A stretch of 64,000 nt of DNA, taken from contig CM020620.1 in NCBI GenBank assembly GCA_009829735.1, positions 14,319,420 through 14,383,419 of the forward strand, given 5' to 3'. The notes under the pieces were generated by a model. The model saw only the letters and a program-made list of their open reading frames with translations. It had not been told where the DNA came from and made no database searches. This stretch comes from Pyropia yezoensis (taxonomy: Eukaryota; Rhodophyta; Bangiophyceae; Bangiales; Bangiaceae). The translations under genes were made by a program, and so were the position numbers. Positions 29,192-39,644 of this stretch are shown here, in pieces (the first letter of the stretch is position 1; every line of letters begins with the position of its first letter).

Positions 29192-31309
29192 CTACTCCCG
29201 GCGCGGACGCTGAGCCGCGGGAGTGTCCTCCGGCGCTGCCTCCGCGGTACGACGGGAACCGGAGGAAGACGGGATGACGTAGTGCGGTGGACGCGGTGCA
29301 TCCCGGTATGACGCCATCGGAGTAGTACCAGTAGTTGCCGGTGGCTCCCGCTCATCCAGATATGTCCGTCGGCGCCGCTGGAAGCCCGTGAAGGTCTCTG
29401 ACCACTGCTGGGCCAGGCCATGCCGCGTCAAAGTCGCCAGAAGTTCGCCAACCACCGGGTTGTTCGACATCTGGCCGCTGTCCGCGCAAGCAAACACCCG
29501 GTCGACCACGTCGTTCAAGACGCTGGCGTAAGTACCCAGCACCAGAGAGGACCCGACGCCTTCAACCTGCACCGGAAGACGACCCAGCTGGTCTTCAATC
29601 ATGCCGACGTCGTACTGGTCGCATGTTGGACCACCTTGGTTCAGGTACCAGTCAGGCACCCGGAAGCGGGTAAGGCGCAGAGTCGGCGCCGGATTCTCGA
29701 ACCGGCCCGAGGATGACACTACCGGACGGTCCACAACGGCCCCCGAGACCGGAGTACCCAACTCCAGCGGAGGCACAGCGCCGCCGGCGTTGGAAGAAGG
29801 CGTCCGGGGTAGAGCGACCGGAGTAGTCGGCGACCGCACGGCCACTCCCAGACTCGCCGCAGACAAGCGCGGTGCCGGAGGAGCTTGAAGTACCGGCACA
29901 GCAGGAACAGGGCGCGGACGCGCCGGTGACGGTTCAGGCGAGGCAACCGGGGCGACAGGGGCAACAGGAGGAAGAGGAGCCGCCGCAGACGCCCGACCGA
30001 CCGCCGCGGCCCATGCCGACTCCTGTACCGGCGGCCCAACTGGCAGAAGATCAAGGGCGGCCGGAGCAGGAAAGCTACCTAGCTGCGGCCACGCCGGAAG
30101 CGGCGTCGCCAGCTGCACCTTGGCCGGAGAAGACTGGTAGACCACCTGCGCCCAACCGAAGCCATCCCGACGCGGGCGGTTCTGGTCGGCAATCGCGTTC
30201 AAGGAGTTCCGGTCATGCACCGGCACCAGACGCCGGAAGTCAATCATCGCCTGGAAGAGCTCCTTGTACTCCTCGTCCTCGCTGCACAGGAAGTCGACGG
30301 TCAACTTGTCGACAATCCAGACCATCAGGAGGTCAGGGAGAAACCAAAGCCGGTTGGACACCAAGACCTCATGAAGCCAGTGGTTGGCCGCCAAGACTGT
30401 CATCTCGGACGTGTACATCATGTACGGGATTGAGTGGAAGAAGCCCTTGATTGACGCCTGAGTCAAGGCGTCCAAGAAGTACCAGGTGCAAGGGATGCTG
30501 GAAGGAGCAAACCCGACCGGGATCTCGACTTCCTGCTGCTGCGGGATGACCTTGGGGTAGTATGCCGCCCGGTTAGCCTTGTCCAGCTTCCAGAACTCCT
30601 GGTGGTTGCAGCTTACAAGGAAGTCACGCTGACGCCCGCGTCGCTCACCCTGCTCCCGTGCCGGCGACAACTTGGAGTATTTCCGGGTCAAGAAAGGCGG
30701 CTCCAGAGCGACCATGCTCGGACGGGGGTCGCAGTTCAAGCTTCCCGACCCCTTGAGCGCCTCGTCCCAGACCTTGAGCGCCCGGTGGACGTACCCTTCC
30801 TCCTCCGGCCACCGGAGAACGGACGCGGACACGCGACGCTCGGTCAAGGGTAGATCCAGTACCGGTGCGAAGGGGAGATCCTCCAGACGAGCAACCCAAG
30901 AGGAACCCGAGAAGCTCTGGGAGCGGTCTTGTGCCAGGCGCATCTGGTCCGCCGTGTGAAGACGTGCCTTGTCCATCTCGGTCAAGACCCCGCGCTGGAG
31001 TTCCTTGCGCCAGAGGTCCATGCAATCCTGCTGGCACTGGGCCGCGCCGGCGTTGCCGACCACCGTGGAGTAACGCCGGGCCGCCAGAGGGTCCTGCCCA
31101 AGGAGCATCTCCGGGAGACCCTCCGGGGGGGCCTCGACCGGGTGCATCGCGGAAGCCGGGGGAACTCGATCCGTCCCCGCCGTGGCGACCGGCGCCGGCA
31201 CCGACATCCGAGGAACCGGAGGCAGGAGAGGGGCACGACTACCCGAGTTCTCCTCCGCAACACTCGCCGCCGGAACCACGGGCCCAGCTTGGATCTCGGA
31301 ACTGGACAT
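29192..31309 (-). CDS. Antisense accessory protein, family B (intact, 705 residues)
   Basis: A complete frame opposite to gag-pol, between pol and the 3' LTR, from the ATG at 31309. Residues 1-160 are Pro/Ala/Ser-rich. About 160-400 looks folded, Trp/Tyr/Phe-rich and helical, with a Pro-Cys-x2-Tyr-Phe motif near 273, Arg-Leu-x2-Leu-Pro near 320 and Val-His-Asp near 364. About 400-540 is a Pro/Ala/Val linker. About 545-650 is a second folded segment with Val-Val-Asp-Arg near 602 and Trp-Ser-Glu near 637, and the tail is Pro/Arg-rich. No signal peptide, membrane segment, zinc knuckle or known catalytic motif is evident. The same gene occurs in B3 with colinear length (2118 bp). Function unknown; a structural or antisense-regulatory role is only a guess. 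Confidence 0.85.
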   Translation of the reverse strand: MSSSEIQAGPVVPAASVAEENSGSRAPLLPPVPRMSVPAPVATAGTDRVPPASAMHPVEAPPEGLPEMLLGQDPLAARRYSTVVGNAGAAQCQQDCMDLWRKELQRGVLTEMDKARLHTADQMRLAQDRSQSFSGSSWVARLEDLPFAPVLDLPLTERRVSASVLRWPEEEGYVHRALKVWDEALKGSGSLNCDPRPSMVALEPPFLTRKYSKLSPAREQGERRGRQRDFLVSCNHQEFWKLDKANRAAYYPKVIPQQQEVEIPVGFAPSSIPCTWYFLDALTQASIKGFFHSIPYMMYTSEMTVLAANHWLHEVLVSNRLWFLPDLLMVWIVDKLTVDFLCSEDEEYKELFQAMIDFRRLVPVHDRNSLNAIADQNRPRRDGFGWAQVVYQSSPAKVQLATPLPAWPQLGSFPAPAALDLLPVGPPVQESAWAAAVGRASAAAPLPPVAPVAPVASPEPSPARPRPVPAVPVLQAPPAPRLSAASLGVAVRSPTTPVALPRTPSSNAGGAVPPLELGTPVSGAVVDRPVVSSSGRFENPAPTLRLTRFRVPDWYLNQGGPTCDQYDVGMIEDQLGRLPVQVEGVGSSLVLGTYASVLNDVVDRVFACADSGQMSNNPVVGELLATLTRHGLAQQWSETFTGFQRRRRTYLDEREPPATTGTTPMASYRDAPRPPHYVIPSSSGSRRTAEAAPEDTPAAQRPRRE

Positions 31310-31480
31310 CCCGTCCAGACTCCGGGGAACGAGAGGGCCAAGGTGAAGGAGCGGAGGGGGGGGGCAGGATCGGGGCAGGTGATCGTGACCGGGTGAAGAC
31401 GCTCGACCTCGGCACCGGTGTGGACGTGCTCGAGGCTGTGCACGGTGGCACCTGGTTCGGCCCGAGGACGTGCCGGACTA

Positions 31481-31492
31481 GGGAGGGAGCTA
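31481..31492 (+). promoter_or_regulatory. Polypurine tract, family B
   Basis: GGGAGGGAGCTA directly before the 3' LTR, the expected plus-strand primer for reverse transcription. Confidence 0.65.
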
Positions 31493-32064
31493 TGTAGCAT
31501 CCCTGGCCCCGACTTGGCGCCGACCCGGGACTGCAACCAGAGGGCACCAGGTGCCAGAACACGCCCGCCGTGTGGCGATGGTTGGCGGCCGTGGCCCGTG
31601 CCCGGCACTGGGATGCGGTGGACTACGCTATCCACACGCGAGAGAGGGATTTCTGATGTGTTTTTGCATATTTGTGAGGGACTTGATTTGAGAGAATTTG
31701 AGTGTGAGATTAGTGAGTGGGAATAGAATTAGTAGTGATAGTGGCCCCCGACCTGACGAGGTTAGACTCGGGTCGGGGCCACTCGGGGTTATGGGGGGGC
31801 TACCGGGCCAACGTGCCGGGGTTCCCCCAGATGCACGTTAAGAGGGACAGCGAGGCGCCCTCGGCCCGCGCCCTCAGGGAAAAAGACAACTGCGCGTTTG
31901 CTTTCCTCTTCCCCGTGTGCACTACCGTGCGTATCTGTTTGCCCTGCGAGCAGGCACGTGAGGCAACAGGCATACCATTCTCGTAGTTCCCCTTTCTGCG
32001 TTACCTGTCCCTTTCCCCCGAGGGATATTGACACGTGTCTGAGAGGATCGAGTTTTATACCACA
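31493..32064 (+). repeat. 3' LTR of family B locus
   Basis: 572 bp, TGTAGCATCC to TATACCACA, followed by GCTCC at 32065-32069, which matches the flank of the left LTR. Confidence 0.92.
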
Positions 32065-32069
32065 GCTCC

Positions 32070-32215
32070 CAGCTGACGCCGCGCCGCAGAAGGTGGTCCG
32101 TTTGTGCGAGCGCTGCGCCGTGCGCGACATAGTGTCGCTCGACGTCCCGGTGTGTGCCTGCGCCGTAGCCGTAGTGCGCAAGTTCTTTAACGCGGACAAC
32201 GAGGAAAGGCCTTAG
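32070..32215 (+). pseudogene. Candidate coding sequence interrupted by family B (3' part)
   Basis: Continues the 13407-13635 frame once the element and one GCTCC are removed, ending TAG at 32213-32215. It contains Leu-Cys-Glu-Arg-Cys and Val-Cys-Ala-Cys pairs, so a metal-binding C-terminus is possible. From 32216 to 32651 I see another protein-like plus frame (about 32254-32565), but no start, domain or splice link I can defend. Confidence 0.35.
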
Positions 32216-32651
32216 GAGCTCCTACAAACGCCCACAAGGCTGTCGAGCTGCTTTTGGCGCTGCCAACACATGAAGAAGTGCGTTTTGGTATTCTTCCCGA
32301 CGTGCGCTTTGTGCTTCGGATGCGTGCGAATCCGCCAGCGCACGCGGCTGTGTGCCACCAGCATGTCGTGGTCACGCACAGCGCGGTTTCAGCAGGACCT
32401 TGCGCCGCACGGGGTGGTGGGACTCGCGCCTGGTACGGGGTGAGATTGTGTGGTCTGACTCTCTTCTCTAAGCTCTCGGCATGGCTGGGCTCCACGTCTA
32501 GCTGGCGTCGCGCGAGGTGGTGGAATTCCCCTAGAGCGTCACCGCTGACGCCGCTCTCGGGTTGAGCGTCGCTGTTCTTCTTTTGGCTTCGTGGAGACTT
32601 GCGTGAGGCTGGCTGCACTCAGGCGGATGCGAGACGCTAGGTGCAGTCGCC

Positions 32652-32948
32652 ATGGCCGACATGACCATGCCTAGAGCAGACTTGCAGTGCCTCGTGTATG
32701 GGAGCTCCCCTTTCTCGCGCGGTACCCTGCGAAGGCACCAGCTCTCCATGCACAACGGTAACACGCAAGCCGCTGCACCCCCTGCTGTTGCCACTCACGG
32801 TGGCAACACGAGTGCGCAAGCAGTGCGAGTCGACCAGCGTGCACCGGGCAATGGTCCTCGATTGGCTCGTGGAGCAGGTGGTGACATTGACCGAGCCGGT
32901 CAACCCGAAGATCACCATGCGGTTCCCGTTGCAGTATCTGAGGAGGGG
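32652..32948 (+). pseudogene. CACTA/Plavaka-like DDE transposase, first exon 5' part (zinc finger)
   Basis: From the ATG at 32652. Residues about 13-33 have the spacing of a C2H2 zinc finger, C-x2-[C]-x12-H-x4-H, but the second Cys is Tyr (TAT instead of TGT). Such a finger at the N-terminus is typical of Plavaka/CACTA-type transposases. The frame then enters a polar region and stops at the B3 insertion. After removal of B3 and one AGGGG it continues in frame at 42182. Confidence 0.6.
32944..32948. repeat. Target-site duplication of B3, left copy (AGGGG)
   Basis: AGGGG precedes the left LTR and recurs at 42177-42181 after the right LTR. Confidence 0.85.
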
Positions 32949-33520
32949 TGTGGTATAAAACTAGATCCTCCCAGACACGTGTCAATATCCCTCGGGGGAA
33001 AGGGACAGGTAACACAGAAAGGGGAACTACGAGAATGGTATGCCTGTTGCCTCACGTGCCTGCTCGCAGAGCAAACAGATACGCACGGTAGTGCACACGG
33101 GGAAGAGGAAAGCAAACGCGCAGTTGTCTTTTTCCTGAGGGCGCGGGCCACGGGCGCCTCGCTGTCCCTCTTAACGTGCACCTGGGGGAGCCTCGGCACG
33201 TTGGCCAGGTAGCCCCCCCCATAACCCCGAGTGGCCCCGACCCGAGTCTAACCTCGTCAGGTCGGGGGCCACTATCACTACTAATTCTATTCCCACTCAC
33301 TAATCTCACACTCAAATTCTCTCAAATCAAGTCCCTCACAAGTATGCAAAAACCCATCAGCAATCCCTCTCTCACGTGTGGATAGCGTAGTCCACCGCAT
33401 CCCAGTGCCGGGCACGGGCCACGGCCGCCAACCATCACCACACGGCGGGCGTGTTCTGGCACCTGGTGCCCTCTGGTTGTAGTCCCGGGTCGGCGCCAAG
33501 TCGGGGCCAGGGATGCTACA
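32949..33520 (-). repeat. 3' LTR of B3
   Basis: 572 bp, reverse complement of TGTAGCATCC...TATACCACA. Next to it, at 33521-33532, lies the complement of the polypurine tract (GGGAGGGAGCTA in element orientation). Confidence 0.92.
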
Positions 33521-33704
33521 TAGCTCCCTCCCTAGTCCGGCACGTCCTCGGGCCGAACCAGGTGCCACCGTGCACAGCCTCGAGCACGTCCACACCGGGG
33601 CCGAGGTCGAGCGTCTTCACCCTGGTCACGATCACCTGCTCCGGTTCTCTGCCCCCCTTCTCTCCTTCACCTTGGCCCTCGCGTTCCCCCGGAGTCTGGA
33701 CGTC

Positions 33705-35822
33705 ATGTCCAGTTCCGAGATCCAAGCTGGGCCCGTGGTTCCGGCGGCGAGTGTTGCGGAGGAGAACTCGGGTAGTCGCGCCCCTCTCCTGCCTCCGGTT
33801 CCTCGGGTGTCGATGTCGGCGCCGGTCGCCACGGCGGGGACGGATCGGGTTCCCCCGGCTTCTGTGATGCACCCGGTCGAGACCCCCCCGGAGGGTCTCC
33901 CGGAGATGCTTCTTGGGCAGGACCCTCTGGCGGCCCGGCGTTACTCCACGGTGGTCGGCAACGCAGGCGCGGCCCAGTGCCAGCAGGATTGCTTGGAACT
34001 CTGGCGCAAGGAACTCCAGCGCGGGGTCTTGACAGAGATGGATAAGGCTCGTCTTCACACGGCGGACCAGATGCGCCTGGCACAAGACCGCTCCCAGAGC
34101 TTCTCGGGTTCCTCCGGGGTTGCTCGTCTGGAGGATCTCCCCTTCGCGCTGGTGCTGGATCTGCCCTTGACCGAGCGTCGCGTGTCCGCGTCCGTTCTCC
34201 GGTGGCCGGAGGAGGAAGGGTACGTCCACCGGGCGCTCAAGGTCTGGGACGAGGCGCTCAAGGGGTCGGGGAGCCTGAACTGCGACCCCCGTCCGAGCAT
34301 GGTCGCTCTGGAGCCGCCTTTCCTGACCCGGAAGTACTCCAAGTTGTCACCGGCACGGGAGCAAGGCGAGCGACGCGGCCGCCAGCGTGACTTCCTCGTG
34401 AGCTGCAACCATCAGGAGTTCTGGAAGCTGGATAAGGCTAACCGGGCGGCGCACTACCCCAAGGTCATCCCGCAGCAGCACGAAGTCGAGATCCCGGTCG
34501 GGTTTGCTCCTTCCAGCATCCCCTTCACCTGGTACTTCCTGGACGCCTTGACTCAGGCGTCGATCAAGGGCTTCTTCCACTCGATCCCGTACATGATGTA
34601 CACGTCCGAGATGACAGTCTTGGCGGCCAACCACTGGCTTCACGAGGTCTTGGTGTCCAACCGGCTTTGGTTTCTCCCTGACCTCCTGATGGTCTGGATT
34701 GTCGACAAGTTGACCGTGGACTTCCTGTGCAGCCAGGACGAAGAGTACTAGGGGCTCTTCCAGGCGATGATTGACTTCCGGCGTCTGGTGCCGGTGCATG
34801 ACCGGAACTCCTTGAACGCGATTGCCGACCAGAACCGCCCGCGTCGGGATGGCTTCGGTTGGGCGCAGGTGGTCTACCAGTCTTCTCCGGCCAAGGTGCA
34901 GCTGGCGACGCCGCTTCCGGCGTGGCCGCAGCTAGGTAGCTTTCCTGCCCCGGCCGCCCTTGATCTTCTGCCAGTTGGGCCGCCGGTGCAGGAGTCGGCA
35001 TGGGCCGCGGCGGTCGGTCAGGCGTCTGCGGCGGCTCCGCTTCCTCCTGTTGCACCTGTCGCCCCGGTGGCCTCGCCGGAACGGTCGCCGGCGCGTTCAC
35101 GCCCTGTTCCGGCTGTGCCGGTACTTCAAGCTCCTCCGGCACCGCGCTTGTCTGCGGCGAGTCTGGGGGTGACCGTGCGGTCGCCTACCACTCCGGCCGC
35201 TCCGCCTCGGACGCCTTCTTCCAACGCCGGCGGCGCTGTGCCTCCGCTGGAGTTGGGTACTCCGGTTTCGGGGGCCGTTGTGGACCGTCCGGTGGTGTCA
35301 TCCTCGGGACGGTTCGAGATTCCGGCGCCCACTCTGCGCCTTACCCGCTTCCGGGTGCCTGACTGGTACCTGATCCAAGGTGGTCCGACATGCGACCAGT
35401 AGGACGTCGGTATGATTGAAGACCAGCTGGGTCGTCTTCCGGTGCAGGTTGAAGGCGTTGGGTCCTCCCTGGTGCTGGGTACTTACGCCAGCGTCTTGAA
35501 CGACGTGGTCGACCGGGTGTTTGCTTGCGCGGACAGCGGCCAGATGTCGAACAGCCCGGTGGTTGGCGATCTTCTGGCGACCTTGACGCGGCATGGCTTG
35601 GCCCAGCAGTGGTCAGAAACCTTCACTGGCTTCCAGGGGCGCCGACGGGCATGTCTGGATGAGCGGGAGCCCCCGGCAACTACCGGTACTACTCCGATGG
35701 CGTCATACCGGGATGCACCGCGTCCACCGCACTACGTCATCCCGTCTTCCTCCGGTTCCCGTCGTGCCGCGGAGGCAGCGCTGGAGGACACTCCCGCGGC
35801 TCAGCGTCCGCGCCGGGAGTAG
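33705..35822 (+). pseudogene. Antisense accessory protein, B3 copy (two premature TAG)
   Basis: Colinear with the intact 705-residue frame, same length and no indels in frame, but TAG replaces a Lys codon at 34749-34751 and a Tyr codon at 35400-35402. Everything else is well kept. It confirms that the gene is a regular part of family B and not a chance open frame of one copy. Confidence 0.85.
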
Positions 35823-35967
35823 TAGTTGGGGGCAAGGAGGGTGAGGGTCTTGGGAGAAGCGAGGAGGGAAGAGGCGGAGAGAAGGGTTGCCCGAGCGGGT
35901 GCTTGTTTTCCTTGATTGTTCCATGCTTGTATTGCGTGTTCTCCTTGATATACCCGTTCCCTTCTTC

Positions 35968-38900
35968 TCAATCCTCTTGTTCCGCATCCGTTGCGGATGA
36001 ACTCGGCTCGTCCCGAGAGTCCTGGTTGGCCCCATCCTCTTGGTCCTCCTCCGAGTCCGACTCCAGAATCTTGCCGGCTCTGGCCACTGGAGTGCCCTCT
36101 ATCCCGTTCCGTCGCGTGTAGGCACAGACATCCGCGATGGGTAGCCGGTTTGAGGGTTCCCAGGTATCATCTGCCGGGTTAAAACCGAACCAGCGTACTG
36201 GCAGGTACAGGCGTCCGTCTCTCCAGGCATGGTCCACAAACTTGACGTAGACATATTCCCGACCTTCTTCTTGGGATAGCCAGGGTACTGCGGCGCGCTT
36301 GCGCCGGGTCAAGTCCCGTTGGCTTGGCGGTGGAGCTCGGGTGACATGGTCGCTGCTCACGCGGTACGGGGAGCCATCCACGTCTAGAAGAAAGGTCCAA
36401 CCGTCCGTATTCAGGATCTCATCAGGTCCATCCGTCTTCGAGTCCAGCTTCCCCCGGGTCTTGCTATGGTTGTCCACAAAAACCCAGTCGCCACCACCCA
36501 GTTCCTTGTTCTTTTCCCGAACGCCCTTGTCATAGCCCCGCTTGTATCGCTCGTGGGTCTTCGAGATTGACTCCTTGACTCTTGGGAGCAGGAGCTTCAG
36601 CTGTTCCAGGAACTCATCCTTTGCCTTGGGACCTGACTTCAGTGCAGGCTGGAGACCGTCTGGTATTTTTTCCAGGGAGAAGTTGGTCAGCCGCCTTGGG
36701 GTGACAAAGTCGAGTGGAGCAACCCCCGTTGTCCGGTGAACTCGGGAGTTGTAGGCTAGAGTGAGGACAGCCAGGAGCTCGTCCCAGTCTTCTTGGTGCT
36801 CCTCCACGTAGTGCCGTAGCATGTCTACTAGGGTCCGGTTAAATCGTTCCACCTGGCCGTTCGTTTGAGGGTGGTACGTCGTAGTGTACAAGTTCTTGAT
36901 GCCCATCAGGTCACAGACTCCTTGGAAGAACAGGGATGCAAACTGGGGACCGTTGTCGGTTAAGACGGAGTCTGGAGGGCCGTAGGCAGCTATCCAGTAC
37001 TCGCAGAAGGCTGACGTGACATCCAGAGCCGTGATGGTCCTCAGCGGGATTGCTCGAGTGAACTTGAAGAATCGGTCACAAATGATGAGCAGGTATATGT
37101 TGCCACTGGATGTTTCAGGTAGGGGCCCCAGGATGTCCATGCTTAAGCTTGCAAAGGGCTCCGCCGCAGGGAGTAGGCGTAGCTTAGAAGTCTTCTTCCT
37201 CTGAGACAACCGGTTCCTTGCACACGAAACACAAGCCTCCAGGTACTTATGGACGTCACTGGCCATGGTTTCCCAGTAATAGTGTCGTCCCATGGAAGCA
37301 TACATCCGATTGATACCAGGATGTCCGGCCTGGGGAGACGAGTGCTCCAGGCGTAGGATGTCAGCTCGTAGGCCCCGGGGTACGTAGACTTGAGTGGCCC
37401 CATCGAAGGGTGACACCCGTACTAGAAGTCCGTCCGTAGACTCGGAGAAACGACTGTTCCGGTTCAGGTCCATTTGGTGGCGAAGCTCCAAGCATTGAGG
37501 ATCCGTCAGTTGTGCCTCCAGCATCCGGTGAATGGTCACCGGTTGATGAGCTTCAGGTGTCTCATACAGGGGAGCATGCCAGCCACGTCCGACATTCGGG
37601 AGGATGAAGCAAGGTATTTCCTCCGGGATAGGACCGGTATCGGCAGCAGGAGTCTCCAGCCGGGACATGGTGTCGGCGCAGTGGTGCTCCCGCCCTGCTC
37701 TGGTGCACACCTTGTACTTGAACTCCGAAAGGCGTAGGCGCCACCGGGCGACTCTTCCTTGACTGCTGTCCATACATGGCAGCCACCTTAGGCTGGCGTG
37801 GTCCGTCCGGATGAGGAACTCTTGTCCTTCAAGATATGGCCGCAACAGAAAGTCAGCCCAGACGACTGCCAAGCACTCGCGCTCGGTCGTGGAATAGTTC
37901 TTCTCAGCTGGAGTCAAGACGCGACTGTAGTAGCCTATCGGGAGGAAGTGCCCATCAGGTTGCTGCTGGAGTAGTGAGCACCCCACCTGGACGCCACAGG
38001 CATCCGTCTCCAGAACAAACTGGCCCTCCCGCTTGGGTAACGCCAGTACTGGAGTGGTGGTTAGGCGCTTCTTGAGCTCTTCGAAGGCCGCGGTCTGCTT
38101 CTCGTCGAACACCGGGAGTTGTGCGGGAAGCTTCTTGCTGGTCAGCTTGGTCAGTGGCCGGGCAATCAGAGCATAGTCCCGTACGAACCGGCGATAGACG
38201 TTGCACATACCCAGGAAGCTCTTGAGTTCCGACTGGGTTTTGGGTTGCCGTGCATGCCGGAGGGCCTTGATGTTCTTCTCATTGACTCGGAGCTCCCCCG
38301 GACTCAGCAGTTCAGGCGCCGATAGTCAACGCAGAAACGGAAGTGACCGCCGGTTTTCGGGACGACTACCACCGGGAAAGACCACTCGCCATCAGACGGC
38401 TCGATAACATCCATCTTGAGCATCTTGTTAACCTGCTTCTCAATCTCATCCCGGCGATGAGGTCCGGCCCGATATGGTTGCATGTGCACTGGCTTAGCTT
38501 CCGGCTTGAGTTGAATCGGGTGTAGAGTGGCGTCCATCTTGCCCAGCTCTCCCGACCACAGGTGCCGATATTCCTGGAGAAGCTTCTCCAGTGCCTCCTT
38601 CAAGTCGGGAGGGACATTTTCTTGCTTGACCTTCGGCATCCCGGGTTGTGCTTGTTCGGGTTTCGGAGTAGCGCTGCCAGCCTGCTCTTGCTTCGGAGGT
38701 ACGTCTTAGACCGTCAAGTTGGATGCCAGTTCTTGTTGCAGGTTCAAGAGGTCTTCCTTGCTCATAGCACGGGCGGATCCCCGGTAAGGCTCTGCTGTAC
38801 CAACTCGGGTGCCCTTGGCGAGGGTTATTGGCTTCCAGCTCACGTTGACGATTAGCACCAAGAACGGGGTGTGCTTTTCTACCGTCTTGTGATGTCCGTG

Positions 38901-39644
38901 GGCCAAGTATAACCGGTGTTTCGCCAGAAATTCCTTACGTCCGTAGATCAGGCATTGACCTGCAATCCGGGTCGTTACTTGAACCTTGGTCTCCGAGCGA
39001 GGAAGTAGGAGCACCGGTTTGAAGAGAGTCAAGGTAGAGGGTGGGATGCGTTCCCTCTTGCTCTTGGCTACACGAACCTTGGCGTCCAGATGTTCCAATA
39101 CCGGTGACACAAACCCATGGTTGAACTGGACCTTCCCTTCTCCGGGCAGGATACTCTTGACATGCTGTTTCTGGAAGTGCTAGCCTAGGATGAGAGGGAC
39201 TGATACAGTCTTGACTACTAGAAAGGGAAAAAGCATTGGTTCATTGTTGACAGAGATGGCGACAGGAAGACGGCCAAGCGGTCGTTGGGTTTGACCCGAA
39301 GCGTCGACGATATGGGTCCGGGTAGGCGCTCTCCAGGCATGTCGACGCCAGCCCGGAGGTAACAGGTTCTCAGTGATGACGCTTGGTCCGGCTCCCGTGT
39401 CAACCACCGGCGTAACAGCTTGGGGGAGGCTATCCCCCACACCCATACGAGCATTAATCTTGAGGTTTTCTTCACGCAGGACGAGCAATGTCCCCTTGAA
39501 CACACAGGGTGTCCAGGCGGCTACCGGTTGAGCAGGTCACCGCCGTCCTTTCTCCCGGCACGCAAGGGGAGAACGGGTAGAAGTACCCTGCCGTTGGAGA
39601 TTCAGGAAGACGCTTGGGGAGAGCGCCTGCCCTACTCGTTTCCC
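35968..39644 (-). pseudogene. pol: Pol of B3 (RT core deleted)
   Basis: Begins in the -1 frame at the heptamer 39638-39644. Stops: TGA at 39537-39539, the family-wide TAG at 39180-39182, and a TAA just before 38706. At about 38308 a 424-bp deletion removes the part equal to 26281-26704 of the right B copy, including the Tyr-Leu-Asp-Asp motif, and shifts the frame. RNase H, integrase (His/Cys zinc region, Asp, Asp, Glu) and chromodomain remain open from 38208 to 35968. The element could not encode a working reverse transcriptase. Confidence 0.9.

Larger units (their letters stand above)
13636..32064 (+). mobile_element. Family B chromovirus locus B1/B2, plus orientation, with internal assembly gap
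   Basis: This spans from a complete left LTR (13636-14207) to a complete right LTR (31493-32064), flanked by GCTCC on both sides. Between them the internal region occurs twice: 14208-22173 up to a run of exactly 500 N, and 22989-31492. The two internal copies are nearly identical at a constant offset. The differences I noticed are mainly one- or two-base indels in homopolymers close to the gap. A single clean element would be 9648 bp, in line with B3 (9228 bp plus a 424-bp deletion). So this is either one insertion duplicated by the assembler or an LTR-internal-LTR-internal-LTR tandem. Confidence 0.85.

Noticed and set aside
13636..32064. Two independent family B insertions side by side
   Set aside because: The outer flanks share one GCTCC duplication and the internal copies are nearly identical; independent insertions would have separate duplications and more divergence.
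33705..39182. Reassignment of UAG to an amino acid, since several family B stops are UAG
   Set aside because: Family B gag itself ends with UAG at the expected place, and B3 also carries UAA and UGA stops in pol; ordinary mutation explains B3.
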